DNA of 64,000 bases from Limimaricola pyoseonensis (GTDB lineage: Bacteria > Pseudomonadota > Alphaproteobacteria > Rhodobacterales > Rhodobacteraceae), in assembly GCF_900102015.1 (NCBI RefSeq), contig NZ_FNAT01000001.1, positions 496,001-560,000 on the forward strand, in the 5' to 3' direction. A program made the translations under genes and the position numbers. Of this stretch, positions 18,196-26,823 are shown piece after piece. The notes under the pieces are model-generated. The model was not told the origin of the DNA, did not search any database, and was given only the letters and a program-made list of their open reading frames with translations. Positions within the stretch are counted from its first letter, which is position 1, and each line of letters opens with the position of its first letter.

Positions 18196-18798
18196 GAGAG
18201 CAAATTCCTCAGGTGATTGGACAGGCAGCGCACCGAACTCGTCATGCGACCGCACCTGAGCACGGCCCGTCCGGACCTGTCGCTAGGATCACCCTGATAA
18301 CGCCGAAGTCAAGCGAATGGAGCCTGAGCTATGCGAGCATCGGCACCAAGGCTGCTTTTGGGCTAGGTGCGGTAGTTCCCTTCGCCTGATGCGACCGGCC
18401 GGTCAGGGCTGACACCGGACCTCCGCTGTGCCTATGACGAACGGCATGTTTGGGCCGGTCGAGTGAGGTCGCACCTTGCTGCATGTGCGAACTCAACATT
18501 GTGCGGCATATTCAGATGGTCTCGAAGCGGAGTCGTGCTGCGCGGAGCATCAGCGGCCACACTGTGCTGCTCGCTAAGCGGTTCCCAAGGGCCTGTAAGC
18601 GTCTCGATATAACCTCTTTGCATTTGCGCTGACTGCGGATTTGACCCGGGACAGCAATCGCAGGCAGATTGATCAGAATGGCGGGATGGCAGTAAGATTC
18701 CGACCGCCGACCATGTGTTCCAGTCCACAGTGAGCTTGACAGCAAGCGACCCATTCTCGGGGCGTTTTTTCTAGGTGGCAGGACTCGCCTGAATCCTT
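18196..18798. other. Intergenic region, no gene seen
   Basis: About 600 bp between the SMEK gene start and the terminator of the next minus-strand operon. Only short unsupported frames are present. The SMEK gene promoter should lie near 18200-18300. Confidence 0.45.
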
Positions 18799-18835
18799 GA
18801 AAAATATCGGAGCAGCCGGGCGGGCCGGCTGCTCC
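18799..18835 (-). terminator. Rho-independent terminator of the two-gene minus operon
   Basis: Read on the minus strand: an 11-bp stem GGAGCAGCCGG / CCGGCTGCTCC with a 5-nt loop (18809-18835), followed by GATATTTTTC. It lies just after the stop of the 18854-19300 gene. Confidence 0.85.
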
Positions 18836-18853
18836 TCATCTTTAGCGTTCCAC

Positions 18854-19300
18854 TTAACGGGCACCGAACTGACTTGTGCCTTGGAACCTAAGGGTCGACG
18901 CTAGCTCTTCCGCTTGGATCAGATCCCTGACGCGCCGCAGCGCGCATAGAAGATCGACCAGGTCGAGATACGCCTTCATGATCGCCCGTCCACGCTCAGT
19001 GAAAAATGAGTGCTCAGGCGACTCCGACACGCAGTGCTCGTCGGCAATGAACTCGGTGACCCATTCCAGTTCGGACGCGTGGCTGAGCGCTTGCGAAACG
19101 GCATAGACCCTATCCAATGTGCGCGGCTCGAACAGTCGGGGGTTATCGAGCCGACGATCGAGCTCCTCGATCTGCCGACGCATCAGGCTATCCGGTGTCC
19201 AGCTGTCGTTCGCGGCGTGAAGAGCGTCGCTCGCAGCATGCGCAGCCTCGAAGGCGTCGAGGATGGCAGCCTTGAGGGGATCCTCGTTTTCGTCGCACAT
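18854..19300 (-). CDS. Hypothetical protein, 148 aa
   Basis: Acidic, strongly helical protein (DAFEAAHAASDALHAANDSW at the N-terminus, AYLDLVDLLCALRRVRDLIQ near the C-terminus) with no signal peptide or membrane segment. A strong GGAGGT site precedes the ATG, which lies 2 bp after the stop of the upstream small gene, so the two form an operon ending at the hairpin at 18799-18835. Family not recognised. Island cargo of unknown role. Confidence 0.7.
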   Translation of the reverse strand: MCDENEDPLKAAILDAFEAAHAASDALHAANDSWTPDSLMRRQIEELDRRLDNPRLFEPRTLDRVYAVSQALSHASELEWVTEFIADEHCVSESPEHSFFTERGRAIMKAYLDLVDLLCALRRVRDLIQAEELASTLRFQGTSQFGAR

Positions 19301-19302
19301 GG

Positions 19303-19692
19303 TTACACCTCCCTCTGGTAGGACTGAAGCGCCGTCCGCATTGACGGACCGAAATGCTCCATGGTTGCAGCGATGGCATCGGTCAGCCCATCCGCGAGAA
19401 GACAGATCTCCTCGACATAAGGCTGCTCGGGATCGAGATCCGCGAAGTAGCCGGCCTCCGGGCGATCCTCATCATGGACATGATCGAGCGATAGGAGCGC
19501 GTGCAGTGCAATGACCTCGCGTTGGACGCGCCGACTGGTCACTGGAGACGCGCGAAGGTCCTCCATGAGACGCTGCGTGCGGGTCAGCCATGGCCGGCCG
19601 CCGAGCAGCAGGGCCGCGTTCTGCAACCCTTCCATATTATCGTGGGCGAAGATGTGCAGCGCACTGGCCGCACCATAGGGGATATCGAACAT
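19303..19692 (-). CDS. Hypothetical protein, 129 aa
   Basis: Helical cytosolic protein starting MFDIPYGAASALHIFAHDN with a GAGGGAG ribosome site 5 nt before the ATG. The central part RRVQREVIALHALLSLDHVH and acidic EDRPEAGYFADLDPEQPYVE are not assigned to a family. First gene of a two-gene operon with the 148-aa gene; both are alpha-helical and similar in size, which suggests a complex. The frame is open further upstream, but no other start has a ribosome site. Confidence 0.7.
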   Translation of the reverse strand: MFDIPYGAASALHIFAHDNMEGLQNAALLLGGRPWLTRTQRLMEDLRASPVTSRRVQREVIALHALLSLDHVHDEDRPEAGYFADLDPEQPYVEEICLLADGLTDAIAATMEHFGPSMRTALQSYQREV

Positions 19693-20012
19693 TGCGTTCT
19701 CCCTCTTATTCCCGCCGCAGGATGCGTCGGGTTCACAAGAACAGCCGGCCTCCTTTCCAAGGCTGCGGTTTCGGGTTCGCGGACGAACCGGTTTCAGGTT
19801 TGCTTTGAGGAGCGATGCGCTTTGCTTTGTGCGGCTCCCACCCGGGAGAGCTGCACAAAGCAAGCGACATCGCTCGGATTGAATGGGCACCAGTTTTTGA
19901 GCGCCGGAGGGCTCAACACCCAACTCACCGGGTCGACACAACCATGAGCGCGCGCCCTGCCCTTAGGCTTGGCCAACGGCCCCATCAGGTCTCGTAACGG
20001 TGGCGTGAGCCG
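19693..20012. other. Intergenic region holding a long hairpin
   Basis: About 320 bp between the recombinase pair and the small-protein operon. No gene is supported. Its main content is the 64-bp hairpin listed at 19811-19874; the promoter of the 129-aa gene should lie to its left. Confidence 0.5.
19811..19874. repeat. Long imperfect inverted repeat (about 30-bp arms)
   Basis: The left arm 19811-19839 (AGCGATGCGCTTTGCTTTGT then GCGGCTCCC) folds on the right arm 19844-19874 (GGGAGAGCTGCACAAAGCAA then GCGACATCGCT) with a 4-nt loop and a few bulges. It lies about 140 bp beyond the stop of the recombinase pair. It could be the recombinase operon terminator, a recombinase binding site marking the end of that module, or a structured RNA. 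No U-run follows, which argues against a simple terminator. Confidence 0.75.
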
Positions 20013-21650
20013 TTAAGTCGCCGCCGCACGGCTCTCGGCCTCAATCAGCCGCTGCAGCCCTTCTTCACGGCGATAGCGATCGGCGTTGATCTCGTAGAAC
20101 TGTCGGCTCGCCTCATGCCCATGCCCGCAGAGGGCCTGCGCCACGCGCAGGTCGAGATCATCATCAGCGACGACCGCGTCGTAGATCAGCGTGCGCACGA
20201 TGTGCGGACCGTGATGGGTCCGCTTACGCATGTTGTCCCACAGCCAGTTGTCCCCGAACGGCTTCCAACTCCTCGCCGGGTTGCCGAAGAGCGCGGTGCC
20301 GACCCGCTGGTGGTAGATGCTCCATAGGTGCTGCGGACCGACATCCATAAGGAGCACGGCATCGAGGTAAGGCGTGAGGCAGCTTGCGAGACGCCCGTCG
20401 ATCCGTTCGCCGGTCTTGGAGGTCTCGAGGGCCGCGAGCCAGCCCTCGCTGTCACGCCGGAACTCTTGGCCGATGCGTCCGCTTCGCAAATCGAGCGAAC
20501 GAAGAGGCATCTTGCATAGCAGTGCCATGGCGCCAGCAAGGACGACATCTCGTCGTCGGGCGCGGATGTCGTCCTGCTCGGAAGCATGCTCGAGCATTTC
20601 CCGAGCGGTCTCTGCGAGACCAACGAGATCGAGCGGATGCTCGGCCAGCGCAATTTCCTTCCTGCGCAGGTCGCTGCCGGCCTCGAGTTTCAGGGCATTA
20701 TGCGTATCCATCAGCGCCGCGCGGATCTCGCCCGAGTAGCCGGCGTGCCTGGCAAACGCGGCGAGGAAATCGCAGTAAGCCGCCTTGCTGCGCGTCGCCA
20801 AATCGGCATCGAAAACCTCCTCGGCGAAAGCGCGGGCCGTGACCATCGTGAGTTCGATAGCCAGGCCGCGCTTTCGGCATGCCGCCTCCAGGCGCCGCAA
20901 GGCGCTGCAGATCGCCTTGATGCGTTCTGCCGAGAGGCCATTGGGCTTCTGCGCGCGCTGCATCAGCACCTGCACCTCTAAGTGAAATGGCTGATGGAGA
21001 TCGTGCCAGGGGGGCTGCTTCTTCCGCGCCGGTTCGCCACGGCCCTCATTGCGCCGTTTCCCTTGCACTTGCTGCAGGACGATGTTGTCCGGGCTTTCCG
21101 GATCGATGGCACCCATGAAGGTGGTGAGATCACTCAAGGACCGGGCATCCGCCTTGAACCCTCGGACCATGGGTTCCGTCACGGTGGGAAAGCCCTTACG
21201 GTAGCGCATCCAGCGATCCGCCAGACGGATCAGCGAGGCCTCGCAGCCCTGCTCGATTTCATCCAGCAAGGACCTGTAAGGGGCCCAGTGCGCGGCCCGG
21301 AACACCAGGGCCAAGGGACGACGATCGAAGCGGCCGCTTGTGAGCGCCCAATCCATACCCTCGCCTGTTTCATAGGCATACTTCCGAAGGTATCCGTGCT
21401 GGCACGCGATGCTTGCAGGGGCCCATCCCTCTCGTTCGAGCCGAGAGGTGAAGGCCTGCGCCGTCTGCTGCGAGAGCTGAAGAGGAAGGCCATCCAGCTT
21501 CGCGGCATCGATCAGACCCCTCAGGGCCGACGAGATATGCTGGCGTTGCTTGATGAGGGTGTCGGAGAAGTAGGCCCGGCTCGCATCGATATCGGCGAGG
21601 AACCGGCGCATGCGCGCCGGAAGCTCCTGTTCAGTGGTCTGATATCTCAT
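20013..21650 (-). CDS. Tyrosine recombinase, second member of a paired module
   Basis: 545 aa. The C-terminal catalytic region has a full-looking residue set: Arg in CKMPLRSLDLR, His and Arg in GPHIVRTLIYD, His in LCGHGHEASRQ and Tyr in RQFYEINADRY. The N-terminal 350 residues are helical DNA-binding-type sequence. The ATG at 21650 overlaps the stop of the upstream recombinase (ATGA), so they are coupled. Paired or triple tyrosine recombinases in one operon (Tn554-like, bipartite modules, RIT elements) act together to move their host element. It is distinct from the integrase at 9714. Confidence 0.82.
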   Translation of the reverse strand: MRYQTTEQELPARMRRFLADIDASRAYFSDTLIKQRQHISSALRGLIDAAKLDGLPLQLSQQTAQAFTSRLEREGWAPASIACQHGYLRKYAYETGEGMDWALTSGRFDRRPLALVFRAAHWAPYRSLLDEIEQGCEASLIRLADRWMRYRKGFPTVTEPMVRGFKADARSLSDLTTFMGAIDPESPDNIVLQQVQGKRRNEGRGEPARKKQPPWHDLHQPFHLEVQVLMQRAQKPNGLSAERIKAICSALRRLEAACRKRGLAIELTMVTARAFAEEVFDADLATRSKAAYCDFLAAFARHAGYSGEIRAALMDTHNALKLEAGSDLRRKEIALAEHPLDLVGLAETAREMLEHASEQDDIRARRRDVVLAGAMALLCKMPLRSLDLRSGRIGQEFRRDSEGWLAALETSKTGERIDGRLASCLTPYLDAVLLMDVGPQHLWSIYHQRVGTALFGNPARSWKPFGDNWLWDNMRKRTHHGPHIVRTLIYDAVVADDDLDLRVAQALCGHGHEASRQFYEINADRYRREEGLQRLIEAESRAAAT

Positions 21651-23407
21651 CGGGCCATCCTCCCTTCCAGGGCCTTGTTGACCTTGTCCAAGCCCACTTG
21701 GCCGCGCGCGAATGCCGCCTCCTGATCGAAGAAGGCATAGGTCCGGGCGACCGTGCTGGGCGTATTGTTCAGGAGCGCCGCGATGACATGCAGGTCTGCA
21801 TCCGGCTGGTTGATCAGGATGGAGGCGATGCTGTGCCGGACCTGATGCAGCGTCATGTAGTGGTCGACCGACGCCGTGGCGAAGCGCCATGCCTCGCTGA
21901 GGTAGCTGTAATTCGCGCCGCCCAGAAGCAGTCGCTGGTCAGGCTGCCGAAGACGGGGCATCAGGTGCGGACGCGCTTCCGCAAGCCACCAATCCAGGAT
22001 CGCCCTGGGGTCGGTCTTCCCCCGCCTCGAGATGACGGCCGTCAGAGGCTTCTTGTTCTTGATCAGCCCCTTCGGGATCGCAAAGTGCACACCTTTCGAG
22101 GTGGCAGGTAGAGTGATTTGCGCCTGCTGGCCCACCACGTCCAGCCGCGTCAGCGTTGTCGCCCTGAGCGGCAGGAAGGTCAGCACCGCCGCCGAGGCCG
22201 CGGCGAGCGCCAGCTTTACCGCCCTGCCCTTTTGGCCTTCAGGCAAGGACTCGAAATCGGCGATGAGCGGAGCGGCCTGCTGTTGGAGCAGCCGCGCCAG
22301 GTTCAGGAATGTCGCCATTCGCGACTGCGACTGCACCAGCCTGCGGCAGAACGCCTGGTTCGCCTCGGTCATCGTGTCCCAGTTACTGAAGAACTCGGTC
22401 TTGAAGAATTCCGTCTGCACCTCGAAGAGCTCAGGGCGATACTGGCGCGCGAAACGGAAAGACGTGCTGAGGTTCTTCTTCAGAGTCCGAGGCGCCAGCG
22501 GCTTCCAAGGGAATTCCTCGGCAATCTCCGCGTCGAAGACAGCGAAGATGTTCTCGGCTGTCGCGAGGTCTTCAATGGCAGCGCCGACCGGGAGGCGATC
22601 GAGCTCGGTCAGGCCCGTGAAGAACCACCGAAGTTCGTCGCCGATGCCCTTCAGGGTCGTCTCGCTCAGGCCCTCGCGCCGGCGTCCAGCGAGGAGACCC
22701 TCGTAAGGCCGTCCTTCTCGAAGCATGCGCTGATAGCCACGGATGGCCTGCGTCACCGGCCGAGGAAGCTCTGGTGTCACCCGATGACGGCTGGCCTTCG
22801 GGATGTCGCCGAGTGGCGGCGGCAGAAGCATGGGGTCAACGTCCTCGGGATAGGCATGCAGCTGGTCGATGAGCTTCGCTGCCTTGCGGATGGACGCTTT
22901 CCGACCCCGATCCAGGCAGTCCTGTATCCACAGATGCAAAGCAGCGACCGTCAGACCCCGAGGCTGCGCACCCTTCTCGCGTCCGACGGTCGCGAGGACG
23001 GTCAGTGCGATAAGGTCGAGTGTCTGGATCTTGTGGCCGGCGCGGCGCATCCTGATCAGCCCCGCGGCCTGATCCTGGAGTTGCGACCAGTCGTCTGACT
23101 GACCGCGTAGGCGATCGCGCTCAGCCCGCCGCCCGGAGGCATGCTCCATGAGGCTTTTGACGTTCGAATGCCAGGTCGAGAACCGACTGAAGGTCTTGAA
23201 TCCCTCCGGCGCATCCCGGTTGGCAATGTTCGTCGCCCACCTGCGCACGAAGGCCTCGGCATCGACCGGGATCATTGAGAGCGGACAGTTGTAGGCGGGA
23301 AGCTTTTGGCATTTGCGTGCAGAGCCACGGATCTTCTTCGCGTTGGCGTCAGAGTATGGAAAGTCGCCGGCCTCCAGTCGGCCGACGGCTTCGTCCAGAT
23401 ACATCAT
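21647..23407 (-). CDS. Tyrosine recombinase, first member of a paired module
   Basis: 586 aa. Catalytic motifs: Arg in LPLRATTLTRL, His and Arg in TLHQVRHSIAS, and Tyr in ARTYAFFDQEA; the usual His/Trp before the Tyr is replaced in LLNNTPSTVA, as happens in divergent recombinases. A clear GGAG site 7 nt before the ATG at 23407 fixes the start. It overlaps the following recombinase gene by 4 bp and follows a two-HTH protein gene by about 200 bp, together forming a recombination module inside the island. Confidence 0.82.
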   Translation of the reverse strand: MMYLDEAVGRLEAGDFPYSDANAKKIRGSARKCQKLPAYNCPLSMIPVDAEAFVRRWATNIANRDAPEGFKTFSRFSTWHSNVKSLMEHASGRRAERDRLRGQSDDWSQLQDQAAGLIRMRRAGHKIQTLDLIALTVLATVGREKGAQPRGLTVAALHLWIQDCLDRGRKASIRKAAKLIDQLHAYPEDVDPMLLPPPLGDIPKASRHRVTPELPRPVTQAIRGYQRMLREGRPYEGLLAGRRREGLSETTLKGIGDELRWFFTGLTELDRLPVGAAIEDLATAENIFAVFDAEIAEEFPWKPLAPRTLKKNLSTSFRFARQYRPELFEVQTEFFKTEFFSNWDTMTEANQAFCRRLVQSQSRMATFLNLARLLQQQAAPLIADFESLPEGQKGRAVKLALAAASAAVLTFLPLRATTLTRLDVVGQQAQITLPATSKGVHFAIPKGLIKNKKPLTAVISRRGKTDPRAILDWWLAEARPHLMPRLRQPDQRLLLGGANYSYLSEAWRFATASVDHYMTLHQVRHSIASILINQPDADLHVIAALLNNTPSTVARTYAFFDQEAAFARGQVGLDKVNKALEGRMAR

Positions 23408-23605
23408 AATTTTTCTCCTGTTGAATATTTTGACGTGAAACTTATTGTTGCCACTCGATGCGTTTTGAGGTCATATTTTCGAATTTCGGCACTGAAATAA
23501 CGAAATGAGGAATATGAGCTCGAATCGTATTGAGATAAGTAATGCCGGGCGTCTGCCTCACTTTTCGTCGTTCGGTAGATATTTCGGATACCGGCCCTGA
23601 CCGGC

Positions 23606-24016
23606 TCAATCCGCATCATTCAACCCCCGCACCTCACTGCGGCGGAAGCGGATTGACCCACCGAGGCGAATTGACGGTGTGAGATCCTGCGCTGCGTAAT
23701 TGCGAATGGTCGCCGGCACGCATTTGAATATCTCGGCCACCTCCGCCGCCGTCATCAACGGCTCGGTCAGATCGGGGAAGTCTTCGTAACGCGTGAGCCG
23801 CTCTCCTTGAACGCCCTCGAGTCTCAGGATGTCCACGAAGGCGTAGCGAGGATGGCGCCAAGGGCCGGAGGCTTTGGGCTGATCGTGACACGTCAAGATC
23901 AGACGCACGGTATCGGAACTTAATCGCCACCGCTTCGCGATCTGAGAAACAGTGAGGACAGGCATGGCTGCCCGACGCGAAGCAGTCTTGCGAAGATTTG
24001 ATAATGTCTTTCCCAT
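23606..24016 (-). CDS. Two-HTH DNA-binding protein, excisionase-like
   Basis: 136 aa with two helix-turn-helix units of the HTH_17/MerR-excisionase type: LTVSQIAKRWRLSSDTVRLI and MTAAEVAEIFKCVPATIRNY, the second followed by the wing LGGSIRFRRSEV. Such small proteins set recombination direction (Xis/RDF) or regulate recombinase genes. It lies directly upstream of the recombinase pair on the same strand. The start at 24016 lies within an inverted repeat and has no clear ribosome site; an internal ATG at 23965 is possible. Confidence 0.72.
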   Translation of the reverse strand: MGKTLSNLRKTASRRAAMPVLTVSQIAKRWRLSSDTVRLILTCHDQPKASGPWRHPRYAFVDILRLEGVQGERLTRYEDFPDLTEPLMTAAEVAEIFKCVPATIRNYAAQDLTPSIRLGGSIRFRRSEVRGLNDAD

Positions 24017-24030
24017 GATCGGAACATGGG
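24012..24030. promoter_or_regulatory. Inverted repeat over the HTH gene start, possible operator
   Basis: CCCATG (24012-24017) and CATGGG (24025-24030) are perfect 6-bp arms separated by ATCGGAA and overlap the start codon of the two-HTH gene. This placement would suit autorepression. Short arms make chance possible. Confidence 0.35.
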
Positions 24031-24706
24031 TTCAATGCGGCAATACGAAAAATTTATACACACCTTTAGCAAGGGGAAATGCCACCTCCAATGCTCTTCC
24101 ATCTATTTTGGCGTCGCCGCTTGCACCCTTGGACGTAGGGAGAGCCCCACCCACAAAAATCACAGGGAAAGATAGAATTCTGGAAAGTGGCCATGTGGCG
24201 TGATGCAGCCGGCAGCGCCAGAGCGACAGATGAGAGCAGCAGCGTTAATGGAATGTCACACACGGGAGTCAAGTATGCATTGACTCTGAAAGGCCGCGTG
24301 ACACCTGTGACAGAGTATATTTTGCATTTAATGTGATGGGTTGAAAGTTACTGTTTAATTCCTATAAATAAATTGTCCGCTGGGAAATGAAGCAGCCTGG
24401 ATTGAGCTGTCACAGCCGTCACCTGTGTCCCAGTGCTGACACTCGCTTGCACTACTGAGCGCGACGAAGCCGGCACGGACGAAAAGCGACGCGTCATCTC
24501 ATCAAGTCTGATCGCACCGGGGCCGAGCGACGTCCTTCCATCATGATCCCGCCGCTCGTGATGGCACTCTTGCTCAGGAACGTCTCGTCATCCGCCCGAG
24601 TCAAACCCGCGCCAGTCATTCCTTCAGCCGAACCATCTCCCTCCCACGACGGCGCGCGAGATCGCTCCGCCCGAAGCAACAACCTTGTTCAAGGGAGATC
24701 GAACAA
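24017..24706. other. AT-rich divergent control region with GTGACA/TGTCAC repeats
   Basis: About 690 bp between the HTH gene and the replication-type helicase, with no supported gene. It holds TGTCAC at 24254-24259, GTGACA at 24298-24303 and 24307-24312, TGTCAC at 24408-24413 and the related CGTCAC at 24417-24422. These flank an AT-rich stretch at about 24313-24375. The layout suggests an operator cluster or an origin with iteron-like sites beside a replication gene. Both divergent promoters should lie here. Confidence 0.5.
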
Positions 24707-26341
24707 ATGACCAAACTACCCTCTACTGACCGCCGCCCGAACGGCCTGACCGAGCGCGTCGAGGCGGGCATCTTGGGTAAGGCAGGCGGCCTTTCCGCTG
24801 AAGGCGTGAAAGCGTGCCTCCTCGGAATCCATCACGTAGGTGCCGAAGCGGCATGCGAGTGGATGAAGGAGCACCCTTCCGTGAATGGAAAGCACCTCTG
24901 GTGGGTGCTGGAGCGCCGGGATATCGAAGCACGCCAGCGTGCAGAACTCGGCCTGGGTGCTCTCGACGAGGATTTCGCAGATTATTCCTGCGCATCAGAC
25001 GCAGCAGAAGAGCCACAGCTCGAGGCGCTGATGAATTATCTCCGTTCCCGCTATGTCTATTCCGCGTTTCGCAACGAATTCTGGGATTGCCGCGCCAAAG
25101 CATGGATCTCCTCGCAGGGGCTCGACAACTTCGAGGCACACCGGATGCCAGTCGATGGCAGTGGCCGAGCGAAGTCCGCCTTTGGCCTTCTCCGCCGTGA
25201 CAAGCGTGCAGATCGGGTTCACTTGGATCGTTACATCCCGGGATGCCATGATGAGATCGCGACGATCGACGGCGTTCAATGGCTCAACACTTGGGTCGCA
25301 CCCGATATCGAGCCCATTGCCGGCAACGCTAAACCGTTGATCGATCACATCCATTACCTGTGCAACGGCGACGAGGCGCAAGCCAATCACATCTCGGACT
25401 GGCTGGCTTACGCCTACCAGAATCCAGGTAGGAAACTCACGCACGCCATCCTGATCATCTCGAGCCACCAAGGCGTGGGGAAAGACACCTTGGCCGAGGC
25501 GATGCAGCGGGTGATGGGCGCAGGCAACGTGCCGTATGTTCAGGATGAGGCGCTGTCAGAGGGCCGTTACCACTTCATGAAAGGCGCTCAGCTGGCTGTT
25601 GTCCCTGAAATCATGTGCGGCGACCGCAAGGATGTCGCCAACAAGCTGAAGCCGTTGATTACCCAGCCAACCTGCGAGATCAACGAGAAGCACGTCAAAC
25701 CCTATACCGTGCAGAATACGGTCAACTTCCTGATGTTCTCGAACCATGAAAACGCGGCCCACATCGAAGACAATGATCGCCGCTACTTCGTAGTGATCTG
25801 TCGCGGCAAGCCGCGGGATGAAGGCTACTATGCCCAGCTGCACAGCTACATCGGCGGACCGGACATCGCGGGCTTCGCGCACTTTCTTGCTTCCCGCGAT
25901 CTGTCGAACTTCAACCCGAAGGCTCCTGCGCCGATGACCGCCGACAAAACCATCGTGCAGGCAGCCACCAAGGGCGGCGCCGAAGCGTGGCTCGAAGACG
26001 CGTGGCAATCCGGCGCGGCGCCATTCGACAAGGATGTCCTGAATATCCGCGAAGCGCTCGACCTGATCGGCGAAAGCAAGGGCGCCCCCCGTATGACGCT
26101 TCAGCAGGTCACTACGTTTTTGAAGAAGGTGGGTGGAGACCTCGACCGGAAACGTATTGGCAAGGACGGAAAGCAGGTCCGCGTCTGGGCGGTTCGGGAC
26201 TACGAAGACGTGTCGAAGCTCAGCACGAATGCTCTCGCCTTTGCCTATCAGGGAGTGCCATGGCGGCGCGCCGTGATGAAGGCTGCTACGATTGAAGCTA
26301 AATCTGGTGAGATCAAGAGTGGCGCTCGTCGCGCGGCCTGA
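24707..26341 (+). CDS. SF3-helicase replication protein (DUF5906 / NrS-1 type)
   Basis: 544 aa. The ATPase core around residues 245-380 has Walker A ISSHQGVGKDTLAEAM, a Walker B-like VVPEIMCGDRKD and the sensor region NFLMFSNHENAAHIEDNDRR, as in the DUF5906 helicases of phages, satellites and plasmids. The N-terminal 200 residues may be a degenerate primase or origin-binding part; no AEP catalytic triad was identified with confidence. The C-terminus is basic. A GGGAGA site precedes the ATG. It implies that the island, or a part of it, can replicate when excised. Confidence 0.8.
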   Translation: MTKLPSTDRRPNGLTERVEAGILGKAGGLSAEGVKACLLGIHHVGAEAACEWMKEHPSVNGKHLWWVLERRDIEARQRAELGLGALDEDFADYSCASDAAEEPQLEALMNYLRSRYVYSAFRNEFWDCRAKAWISSQGLDNFEAHRMPVDGSGRAKSAFGLLRRDKRADRVHLDRYIPGCHDEIATIDGVQWLNTWVAPDIEPIAGNAKPLIDHIHYLCNGDEAQANHISDWLAYAYQNPGRKLTHAILIISSHQGVGKDTLAEAMQRVMGAGNVPYVQDEALSEGRYHFMKGAQLAVVPEIMCGDRKDVANKLKPLITQPTCEINEKHVKPYTVQNTVNFLMFSNHENAAHIEDNDRRYFVVICRGKPRDEGYYAQLHSYIGGPDIAGFAHFLASRDLSNFNPKAPAPMTADKTIVQAATKGGAEAWLEDAWQSGAAPFDKDVLNIREALDLIGESKGAPRMTLQQVTTFLKKVGGDLDRKRIGKDGKQVRVWAVRDYEDVSKLSTNALAFAYQGVPWRRAVMKAATIEAKSGEIKSGARRAA

Positions 26342-26675
26342 CCGGAGCCGACCAAAGTCTTACTGGCGAAGGTCGTCGGTCCCAGCTGTCCGAAGCCGGG
26401 GCCGACGACCTGCGCTTGTAGTTACAATCCGACTACCAATGCCGGGGAGTCGGAAACCGCTATCGATGCACGGGTTTGCAACGGCAACGTTGCCACCATT
26501 CTGCTGCAGTTGCGGTCGGTCACCTCGTTTTACACCGAGGACGACGGGAAGGCTTCGGCATGCCCTCGAGCTAACCGTCAGCGCGCGCTCAGTGAATCCC
26601 CTTCACTGATATGTGCAACAGCGCCGTCGGTCATAGTTAAGGTCCTTCGCCGCAGGCACCTCAGCGGAGAGATGT
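26342..26675. other. Intergenic region, no gene seen
   Basis: About 330 bp between the convergent helicase and small membrane protein genes. The open frames crossing it are continuations of the helicase composition without start signals. No clear terminator hairpin was found. Confidence 0.45.
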
Positions 26676-26819
26676 TCAATCTTCCTTCTGGTTGTGCTTG
26701 GAGGCCGCGGCGATGCGATACACGGCAATGATCCCGAATATGATGAGCCCGGCGATCACTACGGTGTCAAAGTGATTGCTGCTGCCGAGCTGCTCTTCGA
26801 TGTGAGATGGAACGCGCAT
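26676..26819 (-). CDS. Small single-pass membrane protein, 47 aa
   Basis: Short gene read directly from the minus strand: a soluble start MRVPSHIEEQLGSSNHFD, then one hydrophobic helix (TVVIAGLIIFGIIAVYRIAA) and a charged tail ASKHNQKED. The ATG lies 4 bp after the stop of the VasI-like gene, so it is co-transcribed and probably translationally coupled. The sequence is not recognised. The polar N-terminus and Arg/Lys-rich C-terminal flank suggest an N-out, C-in orientation. Confidence 0.6.
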   Translation of the reverse strand: MRVPSHIEEQLGSSNHFDTVVIAGLIIFGIIAVYRIAAASKHNQKED

Positions 26820-26823
26820 CAGG

